Shown one piece after another: positions 12,701 through 22,750 of a stretch of DNA of 64,000 bases (its first letter is position 1; every line of letters starts with the position of its first letter). The translations under genes and the position numbers were made by a program. The DNA is from Platynereis dumerilii (taxonomy: Eukaryota > Annelida > Polychaeta > Phyllodocida > Nereididae): NCBI GenBank assembly GCA_026936325.1, contig JAPTHN010000008.1:18875759-18939758 (forward strand). The letters run 5' to 3'. Below the pieces are notes generated by a model. It did no database searches. It was not told the DNA's origin and saw only the letters and a list, made by a program, of their open reading frames with translations.

Positions 12701-15700
12701 TGGCAGATATTGCAAACATTTATTTCTATGAGAATGGTCAAATTCTCTGAACTTTGACAATTCACAAAGCACATTTAAATGGCCCACAGGAAACCACCAG
12801 GTGAGAGAGACAATTCCCTTCCAGGTAAGCCATTGTGGCTAGCTGTCAACCAGAGTTTGCCTAAAAGACCAGGAACCTCATCTTCTGCCACAGAACCAAA
12901 GGTGGAACCTAACCCCCTGCACAGGACTACCCTTTTATTTGGAAGACACATCTGATTATGAATTTATAATGCATCAAGAACCTCATCTTCCACCACAGCT
13001 TCTGGTCATGACATGGGTATCAGTTGAATGAATTCTACTATTAACTAGTTGTTGTACTCTTGTCTGATCAATAGGCCATATCTAAAATCAAAGCTGAACA
13101 CAACAGTTCGGAAGAGGGTGACCAACTGGTCATCTTAAAGTAATTTGATGTCATACATAAGTATCCAGATACAACTCTTTGTGTGTTCTCAGTGGATACT
13201 GAGTTCAATCTCTTGATAGCTTTTCAAGTATAACCACATCTTCCTATAATTAGACAACCTTAGTTAGGAGTAAAGTTGGGTGATTATGCATACAAGACAC
13301 CTATATAGATACCTGGACTGGTAAGGAGAAAGCAGAGCTGATTATATGATAGTGTTTTTAAATAAATAATGTGAAAATACTGGCTCATTTTAGTAAAATT
13401 CATTCTGCAAGCAGATGACACACAACATCTATGATCCATAATTTGGAGTCACAAGCAATGAGACAGAAATTTGACAGTTGAGATAGGAACCACTTTCCAA
13501 AAAGGAAAGGAGGAAACAACTGCCCCTCCTAGTATACAGTGCACTGATTCCCCATACGTGTACATTTTCAGCATACTAGAATACATGTCCACGACAGGCC
13601 ACATCTTCTACCATCTGCTGATTACTACTGGTTTGTTAGTTTACAAGTTCTTAAAAGAATCTTTTACTGCCACCCATCCACAATCGCTCATCACCGTGAC
13701 ATCACCTAGAGATTTGTTTCTTTTTAGTGTCACATTAATCAAAGGTGATGTCTAAGGTTTATTTATGACCTTTAAAGTTTTGAAATAGTTTTCAACTGAT
13801 ATCTAAAAAAAAACTATTATACCTAGGGGGCCAGAGGGTTCAACCAGACAGGAGTTCTGTAAAAGGTTGTGTAATATGGATGGATTAATTAATTAATTAG
13901 ACCCTCTGACAGGAACAACTGCCTTTCCAAACAGGTGCTCTGTCCATGTTACACTCGTTCTTTATTAACTCGGTCTCTATTTCTATGATGTGTTCATTTG
14001 ATACATCAAATAAAGGGTAAAACCCCACATCAGTCACCATTTTGACCACCTTGACACAAACTTTTTGAACACAATTGCTTTATTTTAAACAGTGTATAGT
14101 TTATAGATACAGCAACCAGTTGCCACTCACTGGTAAACAGAGGAAGCTGCTATTGAACGAATCCAGATTCATAATGTCAGATGTCGAAACTGTTATGACA
14201 GGCTTTGTTATTTTTCATATTGTCATGATTCTTCAACAGAGAGGTCATAAATCACCTCCAATCCCCCTGAAACCATCATTTTTGGATTCCTTGACCTGAA
14301 ATACCCCTAATTTGATGTATCGCTTGAACAAACAAGAGAATTAGTGACCGAGTTAACAAAGAACTAGTGTACGGCGGCCATCTTGGACACCATCTTGAAT
14401 AACATGGATTGAGCCGCCAATTTGAAAGGTTGTGGACCTGAAAGATGTTCCTGAGGGTCTAAGCATCCAATCCATATGCTACAACCTTTCACAGCAGTTA
14501 ATGTGTGGTCGGCCAAAAAATTGGCGTGCGGCCCCCGAGGTATTTTTTAGCTTTTTTGATGCGAAACTTTATAACGTGAATAGATAATTAATAAAGCCAA
14601 TGTAAACATGACAACAAGCTTAGATTTATTCCTTGGAATGTTAATGAAGATATAGCAGTGAGAAATCAAAGTTGGCAAGCACTCCAAAGTAGATTACATA
14701 TGCCGCCTGACTAGTGTCTTTAATTGACAACATGCCCATAATAAATTCAGCAACTTCTGGAGTCATTTACTGAATACATTAAACATTTATAAACAATTAA
14801 AATTTGATCCAGAATAATAACTGGAGGGAGGGGTTACACTTTTTAAAGATGAATAGATGGATGGATGATTCGGTGTTTATGTGCTGTATTTTTAGTACTG
14901 AAGGAGGCCACGGCTATGAGGAAAAGACTGAGCCTGCCTTCAAACATAGGTCTAACATGCTTCCAAGTACACCAGTCAGTGGCTGGCATCTAACCCAGGG
15001 CCCAAAAATTAAAAGCTCAGTGCGCTACCACAGAGCTAATGACCCTCCCCTAGACATTACAGATAACCATAAATAGCAATGATTGCCTGGGTCATGCCTG
15101 GGAAGGATGGAGGATTGGGACTTCACGTCCTATAATTATGCACTTGATAGGCTAATTAGGACAGGTGGAGAACACAGTAATGAGGCGAAGGATGGGTCAC
15201 GTCTAGGGTAACACAAAATTAACGAAATGTAAACGTCAATACCTTTCCTCTTAGCAGACAAACGGAGGACTCCATTTTGTCTAAGGGTATCATGTGTGAA
15301 AAGAAATCGGAGGCCAGAGATGCTCGCGACGATCGGCCAGTTGTAATTTCCACTTGGTCCAAAATGTCTAAAGCTTCTTGGTACTCTCGGCTTTCGTACT
15401 AAAATTAAAGGCAGAAAAGATATTAATACAATCAATACATTTTAATGATCAACTTTGTCTAAAAAAACAGAATAACGAATAAATAATATTACCAATTTAC
15501 CATGGCAATGCCATATTATCCAAGCCATTATTTTATGATTGTAATATTTTATGAAGAAAAAGCCTTTCGATTTAATAAGTTTTTTGCATGGTTATTCCTT
15601 GAAAACTTACATGACATTTTGCAGCCAAGTGCCGACAAGCCAAGTGTTTCTGAAAACAATACAAAGTGTTTTTAAGTAAAATAGAAATGAACGTTCACAT

Positions 15701-18700
15701 GGATTTTTCTTAATATCATATATATATATATATATATAATTATATGATAAATAAAGGCTATTTGCAATTTGGTTTTAGAAACAAAATTAAATATTTGCCT
15801 AAACTTAATTCTAAATCATTTGTTTTATCACTATACACTATTAGTAGCGGTTCAGGTTCTATTAAAGACAACATGACATCTATTATAATTAAGCAGATAA
15901 CCGTATTTTAATATAATCATTAGTATGATTACCGTCACTATAATTGTAAAAATACCGTGCCAGCACTTAAACCCCGCTGGCTCTATGTGAAACCATTGAG
16001 ACCATTGGGATACTGTTACATGCGTACAAAAGGAATAAATTCCAGTATTGTTCAAGATATTGAGCTGAAACTATTCACGTATCTATTACACTCCTAAAGG
16101 CTAGTTTGAGAAATGTTTGAGACGAATCTAAGCGGGTCAAGCGGAAAAATTTCCTGAAATTTATTGAACTAACATGGAATTACGCACATCTAATTGCTAG
16201 AAATGCCTGGAAACTTGTCATTCCCGTCTGTATGACAAAATAAGATAACAGGCAAAGTTTGAATGAAATATGAGCAACACAAAGTGAGTTATGATTGACG
16301 AAATCCCCAGCTACCCGTCATGTGGAGGACTGCAGTACCCCGTAGGCTATTACATAGCCAGCGGGGTAAAAACTGTAGTACTTTATATTAACAGTAACAG
16401 TTATCAGCATGATTGCATGTAACACTAAAGTCCTGCAAATAAATCTTTTGTATTTCTCACATCTAAGTGACATCTTTAGTAAGTCACTAAGGTAATTACA
16501 TTACTTAAGAGTTTTTTATATATGACAGTGGCAATTTTAAACCGAGTAAACAAATTTACTAAACATTACCTTGTCTAATTGGTGTAACTTCAACAAATGA
16601 GCTGCTCTGTGATACTGTGATGTCCTATAAAGACATTGTGCGTACCAGTACAGATCGTGTGGTTCACCTGAAAGCAGAAATAAACATTTCCTTAAGTAAA
16701 ATTCATTTATAGAATTTGGATTAAAAAAAAACAAACTTAGATTCAGTGTAAAAATGGAAGTTATGAAGATATTTTCAAAACTAGACATACCTCCAGATAA
16801 AGCAACTACCTTGTCAGCCCAAAACAAGGCAGTCTCGTTCTGATGCTGAAAAATAAATTAAATAGCTTGTAAAATAAGCATCTTCTAAATTAGTATCAAG
16901 ATTAAATCTCATATTCAAATAATAGAGCCACCCTGCCAGCTGTGTCCTCCAAGTGCCAAAATATTTCGTGTGTTACTGAAGGCAGCATGTCACTTCATCA
17001 TTACGGATTCATGGGTCACTGAGATATACATGTCATGTGCAGTATTTTTGGCCTAATTTTTTTTCTAATTTTCCACACATTTCGCAAGGGAGAGGGTACT
17101 AATTTTTCACATCATGTCTAAAGCGGGGGGGGGGGGATTAAATTATAACAAAAGAAAAACTTCATAAAATATGCATTCGCTGCTCAATCAAAATGTAACA
17201 TTTCTTAGACATTTATAAGAATCGCGATTCAAGTGTGGCGATTGCAAAACATTGTTAAGTCTGGCGATTTGCCCACAATACTGGTATTGCCCCCAAGGTG
17301 ACTACGATACATCGAAATCAACCCTAGTGACTATGTGGCGCTCCACGTTTCCTATCTCTTCCATGTAAACTTCTGGTCACTAGCACCTGGTGCCTTTTAA
17401 AATGCAAACACGCGCGGATCTGTATGTGTGAAAGACCTGGGAGCACATTTAATATTATAGCAAAATGCAGAACTGATAATGCCTAAGGGGGAGGGGGTTA
17501 CTAAAATTTTGCATGTAATCCAAGCCCAAGGGGAGGATGGTTTTAATTTACGATGGGAAGTTCAGACAAAACTCTGGGTTTAGTTATAAGGGCCACAGAC
17601 CAAAACGGCCACACTTGTTTTGCAAAAAAGGCCACACAGAACGGCCATACTAGTTTTTTTAGTGGTATTTTTGTTGCTAATTGTATTTTACCACATGACA
17701 ATATACTCAGGGCAGTCAGTATATATACACTGACTGTCCTGAGTATATATGGCACAGGCATTTCAATCATTTACCAACACAGCTCTTTGTGCGAGCACAT
17801 ACTATGCAGCAACATCATGCGACACCTGGACAAACACCATCTACTCACAGACGTGCAACACGGATTTCACAAGAGGAGGTCTTGTGAGACCCAGCTAATT
17901 CTCACAATCAACGACTTACAGTATGTCTCATCTTGCATGTAGACCTGTAAGCCAGCCACTGGCTGAAAAATCTGCTGGCTGGTGGAATTGACTGGTGGCT
18001 AGTTGCTGATAGCTGCTCAGCCGGGGACTTTGGTGGCGATGGCTGGCTGAATTCTATGCCCGCTTGCTAGCGGCTGGCTGTCAGATGTTTTGACAAGAAA
18101 TTCTTTGAAATTCCATGTCAGAAACCGTTAATGGCTTTGTCCTTTCAAAATAACAGTATTTTACTGATCATAAATTTAAAGTATCATTAAACATTGAACT
18201 TCAACTTAGAAATGTTATGTTTGCTTGACAATTGGCAATTGCAACAGTCAGAGTACCTATGACTACTGTTATTCATTGTGACTGAGTGGTCTGTGATAAG
18301 TGATTTCACTGCCAGTCCAATCTTTCACACTGAAAGTAGGCCTATAGTTAATTTTCAGGAAGAGACATAACATTTTATGTGAAATATCTTCAAGTACTAT
18401 ACCTCAGTCACAGATATGACATGGTGAGCACCCAAGTGATGTATAATGTGGACCTCCACAACACTGTAGAAAAGACTTAATTACTTTATAATGTAATTTA
18501 AGCAATACAATAATGGACAGCAACAAGACAAATGTCCACAAAATCACAGAGGCTGATGAGTTTCTCTTCCTATAAGTTTACATTCCACAAATGCAGCAAG
18601 GATCAGCTGGGTAGGATTCTGCTTGGGATAGGCCTATGCACTACAGGCTGCTTAAAAAGTACAAACTTAGCCCTATTAATAAATACAGTCAAAGTATAAT

Positions 18701-21165
18701 TTCACAATTCCACCTAGAGAATCTTTGCTGAAGTGCACAATTCATACATGTAACAAAAACAAAATATTATGCTGCAATTTATGCACAATTGCAGGCAGAT
18801 ACACTCCCATTGTGCCACTCAGTGTGACTTTCATGATGAAGTGGCTGATTGCACTTAGAAGTTCACACCTGACCAAAGGGATCTCCCCTTGCATTGTATT
18901 GTATCTAATTACACTTCAAGGAATCTCCCCTGTACTTCTAATTGTCATCAGCACTCTCAACTGCTGTCAGGAAGCTTGTCATTGTGAGCAGAGCACTAAT
19001 GGATTAATTGCCTGCTTCTAGTAATCGGCGGAAAGTCGGAGCAAACAGATCGGCGGCGGCTGGCCAGCTAATCAAAGTGCTTAGTGGCGGCTGGCAGGCC
19101 TCTTATTCAGAGGCTCAGCTGCAAATTGGCGGCGGCGTATAGGTCTACTTGCATGCTAACTGGAAATTTAGCACTTTTTGGACAGTCAATTAAAACAACT
19201 GCATGAGCTAGGTAAATTGGTACCATACCAGTGACAGGAACTAAATGTGAAGAGGCGCTACAGAGCACTATCGTGACGTCATTGCCCTTTGTGAGCTCAA
19301 AGATTGGTTGTGTCACGAATGTCAACAAGTATAAATTGACTGCCGTCATCAAATATGGCCGAAAATCGTCAAAAAAAAAACAATTACAAAACATTGTGAA
19401 AATGTGATATTCACATTGCAAAACAAAAATCTACACATTGGTAGGTTTATTTCCACTGTGTGACTTCTGGAGGCTAAGAAATTAGGCCAAACGTTAGTTT
19501 GCATGTGAGATGAGACAAAGTGTAGCGAAGACACTTGACGAAACTGGACAAGTTGATGTGATCCTGCTCGACTTTGCGAAAGCGTTCGACAAGATCCCGC
19601 ATGGCAGTCTTCTGCCAAAATTTGCAATGTTCACCACCTTTTTTTTTTGGAGGGGGGGGGACTCGGGGGAGTACAGTCCTATGCATGCATACTATCCTGG
19701 AAAACTGAAAGATCTGGCACACCATTGTCAACCAGTCTGATAACAGACTGGCATGCCACCTAGCGAGGGAGGGGGCAGGGCGAAGGCCTGCCAGTCTGAT
19801 AACTTTCGTTCGTTCATCTCCGTGGAAGCTCGTGGATTGCAGAAAAGTAATTCATCAAGTTGAATATATAACCTTGTTTGCTCAAAAATATTTGGTTGTA
19901 TTGAAAATTGAAGTTTTGAGGTCGTGATGTCAATGTTTGTTTGTGAAATAAAGAAAACAGAAATATTTGAAGGAGAAAGATTATCACGCCATGCTAGTGG
20001 CCTACTTTGTCAGTCAAAACAAAAGAAGCATGACTTCGTGTGCATGGACTTGAAACATGCATTTGAAGAATTTTTAGGAGTAAAACAAAGTGTCAACAAG
20101 TTTATGAGTACCCTGGATTACCTAACATCGACACTAACCTTCATGACAGCTGCCCAGAGCTTCAGCTGACAACTTGACAGTTTTGGCGGTTTAGCACAAC
20201 ACTCAACAGGTGCGTGATTCCACTAACAAAATAGTTCCTCACAAAATATTGGTTCACAGTGTCTGGTGAACTTTTAAATTCCTGTTAAGTGGCTGTTATG
20301 ATACAATTTGACAGAACAAAGCTAAAACTAACCATTGGAGAAACTGAAATTGTGCACATTTGTTTCTCGACACTTTCAGTAGTTCTGCGACATCATTTGT
20401 CACAAGACGCTCAGGCATTCTGCCTTCGTCCCCCCCCCTCCTCATCAAGAGAGCGTCTGCTCAAGACTGATTGTCAACTGTCATCATCAGTGATTAAAAA
20501 GCCTGCACATACACAGACACCATTCCTTGTAACTTCCCAGCACTGCTGCCTTTTTGGGGTTTTCAAGTTCAATTTATTAAAATTTGATTGCCGGTCAACT
20601 AGGCGACAGACAACTAGGCTACAACACTACCAACTAGGCCACAACCAACTAGGTGACATACCACTACCAACTAGGCTACACTTTTTGGACAACTATATAG
20701 GTGACAGCAGATACCCCCCAGATGACACATATTTTATCGGGGATACCAACCAGGTGCCAGATCACCTTCAACGGTGGTCAATTAGGAAATGTATTGTCAC
20801 CCAGTTGGATGTGTTTTGTGAACTTGTGTCACCTACTTGGAAGTGCTGTGTAAATTTGTGTCACCCTAGTTGGAACTGCTTGTCACCTATATAGTTGCAC
20901 TGGTATGAAATTTCTCACCTAGTTGGTACTGATGGGTGTCGCCTAGTTGGTTTGTCGCCTAGTTGACCGTGCACCTTAAAATTTGTGTGCCGGGTTGGGC
21001 GATATTTCATCACTTGTCAAAACCGCTGCAAACATCTCCCAAACAGTAACATTAACCCAATAAACCACGCATGTTGATCTAGAATATTATGATAAGTTGT
21101 ACTCTACAAACCTTTTCAATATAATCTTTCACTTTAGCGCGCAATTTCTCCAAATTGACAGACAT
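3744..21165 (-). CDS. CDC16: CDC16/APC6, TPR subunit of the anaphase-promoting complex (17 coding exons)
   Basis: Complete minus-strand gene. Coding exons in transcript order: 21165-21112, 16845-16791, 16667-16570, 15649-15611, 15398-15243, 9835-9709, 9040-8946, 8537-8404, 8134-8055, 7851-7802, 7581-7511, 6605-6480, 6202-6050, 5679-5554, 5221-5086, 4472-4382, 3943-3744 (stop TAG). All introns are GT-AG. The exons sum to 1791 bases, 596 codons plus stop, against about 620 residues in human CDC16. Diagnostic stretches are MSVNLEKLRAKVKDYIEK, ALFWADKV, YAQCLYRTSQYHRAAH, CLLRGK, NCDF, YGPAWLAFGHSFAVE, KWEPLLNNLGH, CRKLKNYEEAL and ALGLRRDDTF. They cover the whole TPR superhelix. The acidic C-tail (about the last 65 residues) is poorly conserved, as is usual. 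The protein is a scaffold subunit of the APC/C ubiquitin ligase, which triggers destruction of securin and mitotic cyclins. The large introns 1 (16846-21111) and 5 (9836-15242) are mostly transposon-derived. No AATAAA was seen on the minus strand soon after the stop, only TATAAA/AATATA variants near 3680. Confidence 0.97.
4662..5065. repeat. Short inverted-terminal repeat element split by a SINE
   Basis: TTTTTAGCCTCTCG on the left is inverted against GATCCGAGAAGCTAAAAA on the right. The same terminus (TTAGCTTCTCGGAT) recurs near 42009 and at 63448-63629. A SINE at 4790-4995 sits inside. It lies in the intron between CDC16 coding exons 15 and 16. Confidence 0.4.
4790..4995 (-). repeat. tRNA-derived SINE
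   Basis: On the minus strand there is a tRNA-like head at the right end (over GGGAGGGTTTGTAGCATGCT), a B-box-like GAGGTTCGCGTCC, the family body, and a (CATC)n tail. It lies in a CDC16 intron in the same sense as the gene. Confidence 0.75.
6240..6424 (-). repeat. tRNA-derived SINE, diverged
   Basis: Same family, same orientation, in the CDC16 intron between coding exons 12 and 13. The tRNA-like head is still readable on the minus strand (GGTTAGCTCAGTTTGTGGCG, B-box-like GAGTTCGATTACG). The terminal CATC repeat is nearly lost. Confidence 0.65.
6904..7083 (-). repeat. tRNA-derived SINE, diverged
   Basis: Same family. The minus-strand head reads GAGCTCAGTTGGTAGTGCTC with a B-box-like region farther on. 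The tail is reduced to about one CATC repeat. It lies in the intron between CDC16 coding exons 11 and 12. Confidence 0.65.
7171..7410 (+). repeat. Second tRNA-derived SINE family
   Basis: A tRNA-like head on the plus strand carries an A-box-like GGCCTAATGGTCAAG and a clear B box GGGTTCAAATCTC about 40 bases downstream. A unique body of roughly 170 bases follows, which shares no obvious sequence with the CATC-tailed SINEs. The right boundary is approximate. Confidence 0.55.
8692..8893 (-). repeat. tRNA-derived SINE, best-preserved copy
   Basis: The minus-strand head has A box GGTTGGTCTAGCGGTAGC and B box GGGTTCGAATCC, then the body and a (CATC)n tail. It is the clearest reference copy for the family in this window. 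It lies in the intron between CDC16 coding exons 7 and 8. Confidence 0.85.
9158..9524. mobile_element. hAT-like MITE with CAGGGCTTTGGAGTC ends
   Basis: The left end CAGGGCTTTGGAGTC is inverted against GACTCCAAAGCCCTG. The sequence CAGACAC occurs immediately outside both ends (9150-9156 and 9526-9532), consistent with a hAT-type 8-base duplication that has diverged by a base. Subterminal GGAGTCGGAGT motifs repeat inward from both sides. Non-coding, about 367 bp, in the intron between CDC16 coding exons 6 and 7. Confidence 0.75.
9836..11608. other. Left part of large CDC16 intron 5, no gene assigned
   Basis: AT-rich intronic DNA with a short (CA)n run near 10645-10660. Between about 10850 and 11560 both strands carry short open stretches of 70-80 codons that look like worn coding sequence, but I cannot assign a family. 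Confidence 0.5.
11611..12618. mobile_element. Non-autonomous DNA element with repeated GGTAAATCCGTCCA motifs
   Basis: About 1 kb bounded by GAGTCAAGGAGGGTAAATCC on the left and the inverse TTTACCATCCCTGACTC on the right, with TA directly outside each end. GGTAAATCCGTCCA or its complement recurs near 11630, 11800, 11820, 11843, 12168, 12580 and 12595; left-half copies point one way and right-half copies the other. No transposase frame is seen. Confidence 0.65.
12625..13820. other. Middle of CDC16 intron 5, nothing recognised
   Basis: AT-rich intronic DNA without a convincing coding signal, RNA gene or terminal repeats. The longest open stretch (94 codons at 13471) has no recognisable composition or motif. 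Confidence 0.5.
13826..14514. repeat. Long-armed foldback element
   Basis: Roughly the outer 150 bases on each side are imperfect inverted copies. Examples are AAAGGTTGTGTAATATGGAT on the left against the complement of ATCCATATGCTACAACCTTT on the right, and TTCTTTATTAACTCGGTC against GACCGAGTTAACAAAGAA. Termini are GGGGGCC and GGCC. Non-coding, in CDC16 intron 5. Confidence 0.55.
14854..15051 (-). repeat. tRNA-derived SINE, diverged
   Basis: Same CATC-tailed family and orientation, near the right end of CDC16 intron 5. The tail is visible as GATGGATGGATGATT on the plus strand and the head region as the CCCTCCCC side. Confidence 0.6.
15105..15198 (-). repeat. 5'-truncated SINE copy
   Basis: Only the tail-proximal half of the family is present (complement of GCACTTGATAGGCTAATTAG). 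The tRNA-like head is missing. It ends about 45 bases from the donor of CDC16 coding exon 5. Confidence 0.6.
15718..15738. repeat. (TA)n microsatellite
   Basis: Uninterrupted TA dinucleotide run in the intron between CDC16 coding exons 3 and 4. Confidence 0.9.
15971..16367. repeat. Possible foldback MITE
   Basis: ACCCCGCTGGCT at 15971-15982 is repeated in inverse at 16356-16367, with extra pairing around both. The true ends are not clear. Confidence 0.3.
17701..17748. repeat. Near-perfect 20-bp-stem hairpin
   Basis: ATATACTCAGGGCAGTCAGT pairs with ACTGACTGTCCTGAGTATAT at 19 of 20 positions across an 8-base loop (ATATATAC). It lies in CDC16 intron 1, just before a LINE fragment. Confidence 0.7.
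17757..17919 (+). pseudogene. LINE reverse-transcriptase fragment, left part
   Basis: The plus-strand frame reads SNIMRHLDKHHLLTDVQHGF and then KRRSCETQLILTINDL, the region just before RT catalytic block A in CR1/Jockey-superfamily LINEs. It is cut by the insertion at 17917 and continues at 19525. There is no start, and the endonuclease domain is absent. Confidence 0.75.
17917..19524. mobile_element. 1.6 kb DNA element interrupting a LINE
   Basis: The ends are imperfect inverted repeats: TACAGTATGTCTCATC on the left against the inverse GATGAGACAAAGTGTA on the right. A second inner pair is GCATGTAGACCTGTA (about 17936) against the inverse of GCAAGTAGACCTATA (about 19140), followed by related GGC-rich DNA on both sides, so it may itself be two nested elements. 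No intact frame. The target duplication is unclear. Confidence 0.5.
19525..19640 (+). pseudogene. LINE reverse-transcriptase fragment, right part
   Basis: The frame reads VAKTLDETGQVDVILLDF and then AKAFDKIPHGSLL. It includes the block-A aspartate motif (LLDFAKAFD) of CR1/Jockey-type RT and continues the sense of the fragment ending at 17919. Similarity stops at about 19620, before a T/G-rich run. Confidence 0.75.
19641..20590. other. Part of CDC16 intron 1, no gene assigned
   Basis: Contains a G-run, a short palindrome CCAGTCTGATAACAGACTGG near 19734, and an 81-codon open frame at 19924-20169 without recognisable motifs or splice context. Confidence 0.4.
20592..20969. mobile_element. MITE built from CAACTAGGYGACA motifs
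   Basis: 378 bp with inverted ends CGGTCAACTAGGCGACA and TGTCGCCTAGTTGACCG, flanked by a 3-base TGC duplication (20589-20591, 20970-20972). The left third carries repeated (C)CAACTAGGYNACA motifs in one sense and the right half carries the complement in the other, about a dozen in all. A 201-codon plus-strand open frame overlaps it and is judged incidental. It lies in CDC16 intron 1. Confidence 0.75.
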
Positions 21166-21362
21166 TTTCCTTTCAACCTCACCCGCCATTCCGACCGGAA
21201 GTTGATGTGAAGTTCTGTTCAGTTTCATCCAATCACTGATCTTCACCTATTTTATTTTCTCTCGAGCCCTGTGATTGGCCAATAGATTTTTTTCACCAGA
21301 TGGCAATAAAGTCGAGCGACCGAGGCGCCACCTCGTGTGTTTATTTTCTTCATGGCAACGGA
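21166..21362 (-). promoter_or_regulatory. CDC16 promoter region (NF-Y, ETS, CTCF-like, RFX half-site)
   Basis: Within 200 bases upstream of the CDC16 ATG lie a perfect ETS/GABP motif ACCGGAAGT (21194-21202), a CCAATCA box (21229-21235), a palindromic double CCAAT box ATTGGCCAAT (about 21274-21283), and a CTCF-like GCGCCACCTCGTGT (21325-21338). CATGGCAACG (21351-21360) contains an RFX-type half-site GGCAAC. TATA is absent. NF-Y plus ETS is typical of cell-cycle housekeeping promoters, and the RFX half-site would suit the ciliary gene AKAP14 on the other side. Motif matches only. Confidence 0.55.
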
Positions 21363-21444
21363 TTGTTTATCACACAAAAAATAATAATTTTAAGGAAAAT
21401 TCAGAGGTTGGTACGAGCAGAGGAAGCCTCAAGGTTGATGAAAG

Positions 21445-21446
21445 GT
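21445..21446 (+). other. Possible splice donor of an AKAP14 leader exon
   Basis: AAAG|GTATTG occurs downstream of the divergent promoter region. AKAP14 coding exon 1 begins 6 bases after a good acceptor (TTTTTTTACTCCAG, AG at 22968-22969), so a non-coding leader exon must lie upstream. This is one candidate donor and is unverified. Confidence 0.2.
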
Positions 21447-21880
21447 ATTGGCAAAGGCCAGGTTTATATTTTAGCAAATTGATACTGAAGCCAGGGAATA
21501 ATTTCCAATTTATTGGGGATGGAGCCAGGGAGGGGGGGGGGGCACCTGCTACCCAATTATTAAAATTCAATCATGCATTGCCATGCAAATGCCATAGCAT
21601 TGGCCATTCAATTGATTCAGAAACAGTCTGAATACTGTATATATCCCTGATGCAATATATTATAGTTATTCAAATGATTATTGTTCATAAATTAACCCTT
21701 ACCGGACTAAAGGGACATTTATTTTCATCCCCGACTTACTGCCTGTTGGGCCATTGATGTCCCTAAAATCTGCTGTTGTCCCTGATGACGTCACAAGCAC
21801 AGGATTGTTTTGACTGATCAGTCCAGTAAGGGTTAAAAAAATACTAAAAGTCAGAGCCAGGTAATTCTTGACAAGAATAA

Positions 21881-22750
21881 GGGGCCGCCGACCAGACGAT
21901 AGTTGGGGAGGGGGCGTATGGCTTTTGCCCCCGGGACAAACTTTTTTTTCGTGCGCGAATTGGCGACGAACAATTCTTTGTGCACACGGACACGCGACAA
22001 GCTTTTTTTTTCGCAATTTTAGCTTGAGGTACCCTAGCTAGTACACGTACTTACAGGTACTTACAGGTACTTACAGGTCCTCTTCTGACTTTATTAGGCC
22101 TGTTCGGCCTCTGGTGTCAGCTCTTCGGTATACTGTGTACGGCGGCTACTTGGGCGGTTGGTTATCTCTGCGTCAACGTCATACTTCCATTCCACGTCTT
22201 TCCACCATTTGTCTAGTCTTCCTTCGAATGACTTCACTGTTTTCGCGTTGACAATTGATTCTGGTAGGCTGTTCCACATGTTGACCACTCGGAAGGTGAA
22301 GGAGAATTTCCTGATGTTTAAGCGGCAGTGTTGCTTGTATAATTTATATTTATGACCTCTGGTATCTCCATGCTTTGTCTTCATGAAATCCGTTGTGACC
22401 TCTTCATCATACTTCCCAGTCAAGATCTTATACACTTCTATCATGTCTCCCCTTACTCTCCGATACTTTAGTGTAGGCAGATTCAATTTCCTTAATCTAT
22501 CCTGATACGTTGCATTCTTTAGTCCTGGGATCTGTTTTGTTGCCCTACGCTGTACATTTTCTATTGCAGTTATGTCCTTTTGAAGGTGAGGTGCCCAAAC
22601 TTGATTGGCATACTCCACGTACAGGTGGAAACAAACTTTTTTTTTTCATGTGCTGAACAATTTTTTTTTTCAGTGTCAAGTGAGAAGCAAACTTTTTTTT
22701 TTTCACCAAAAACCATAGCCCCGCCCCTCCAAGATCATCTGGTCGGCCCC
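21881..22750. mobile_element. PIF/Harbinger-like MITE interrupted by a LINE
   Basis: Termini GGGGCCGCCGACCAGACGAT and the inverse ATCATCTGGTCGGCCCC are flanked by TAA on both sides (21878-21880 and 22751-22753). A TWA three-base duplication and GGG...CCC ends fit PIF/Harbinger. Without the LINE insert the element is about 0.3 kb and non-coding, with several T-runs preceded by ACAAAC. Confidence 0.65.
22051..22615 (-). mobile_element. 5'-truncated CR1-like LINE, C-terminal RT region
   Basis: The minus-strand frame (22618-22094) reads QVWAPHLQKDITAIENVQRR, then LRKLNLPTLKYRRVRGDMIE and VVNMWNSLPESIVNAK. This is the typical end of the CR1/L2-type ORF2, and it is open to a stop. The 3' tail is three 10-base repeats, CTGTAAGTAC on the minus strand. 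CACGTAC occurs on both sides (22044-22050, 22616-22622) as a likely target-site duplication. It inserted into the Harbinger-like MITE. Confidence 0.8.

Noticed and set aside
19924-20169. 81-codon plus-strand frame in CDC16 intron 1
   Set aside because: No motif, no neighbours; length is within chance expectation for this composition.
20289-20894. 201-codon plus-strand open frame
   Set aside because: Its second half lies in the CAACTAGG MITE and it has no recognisable domain or splice partner.
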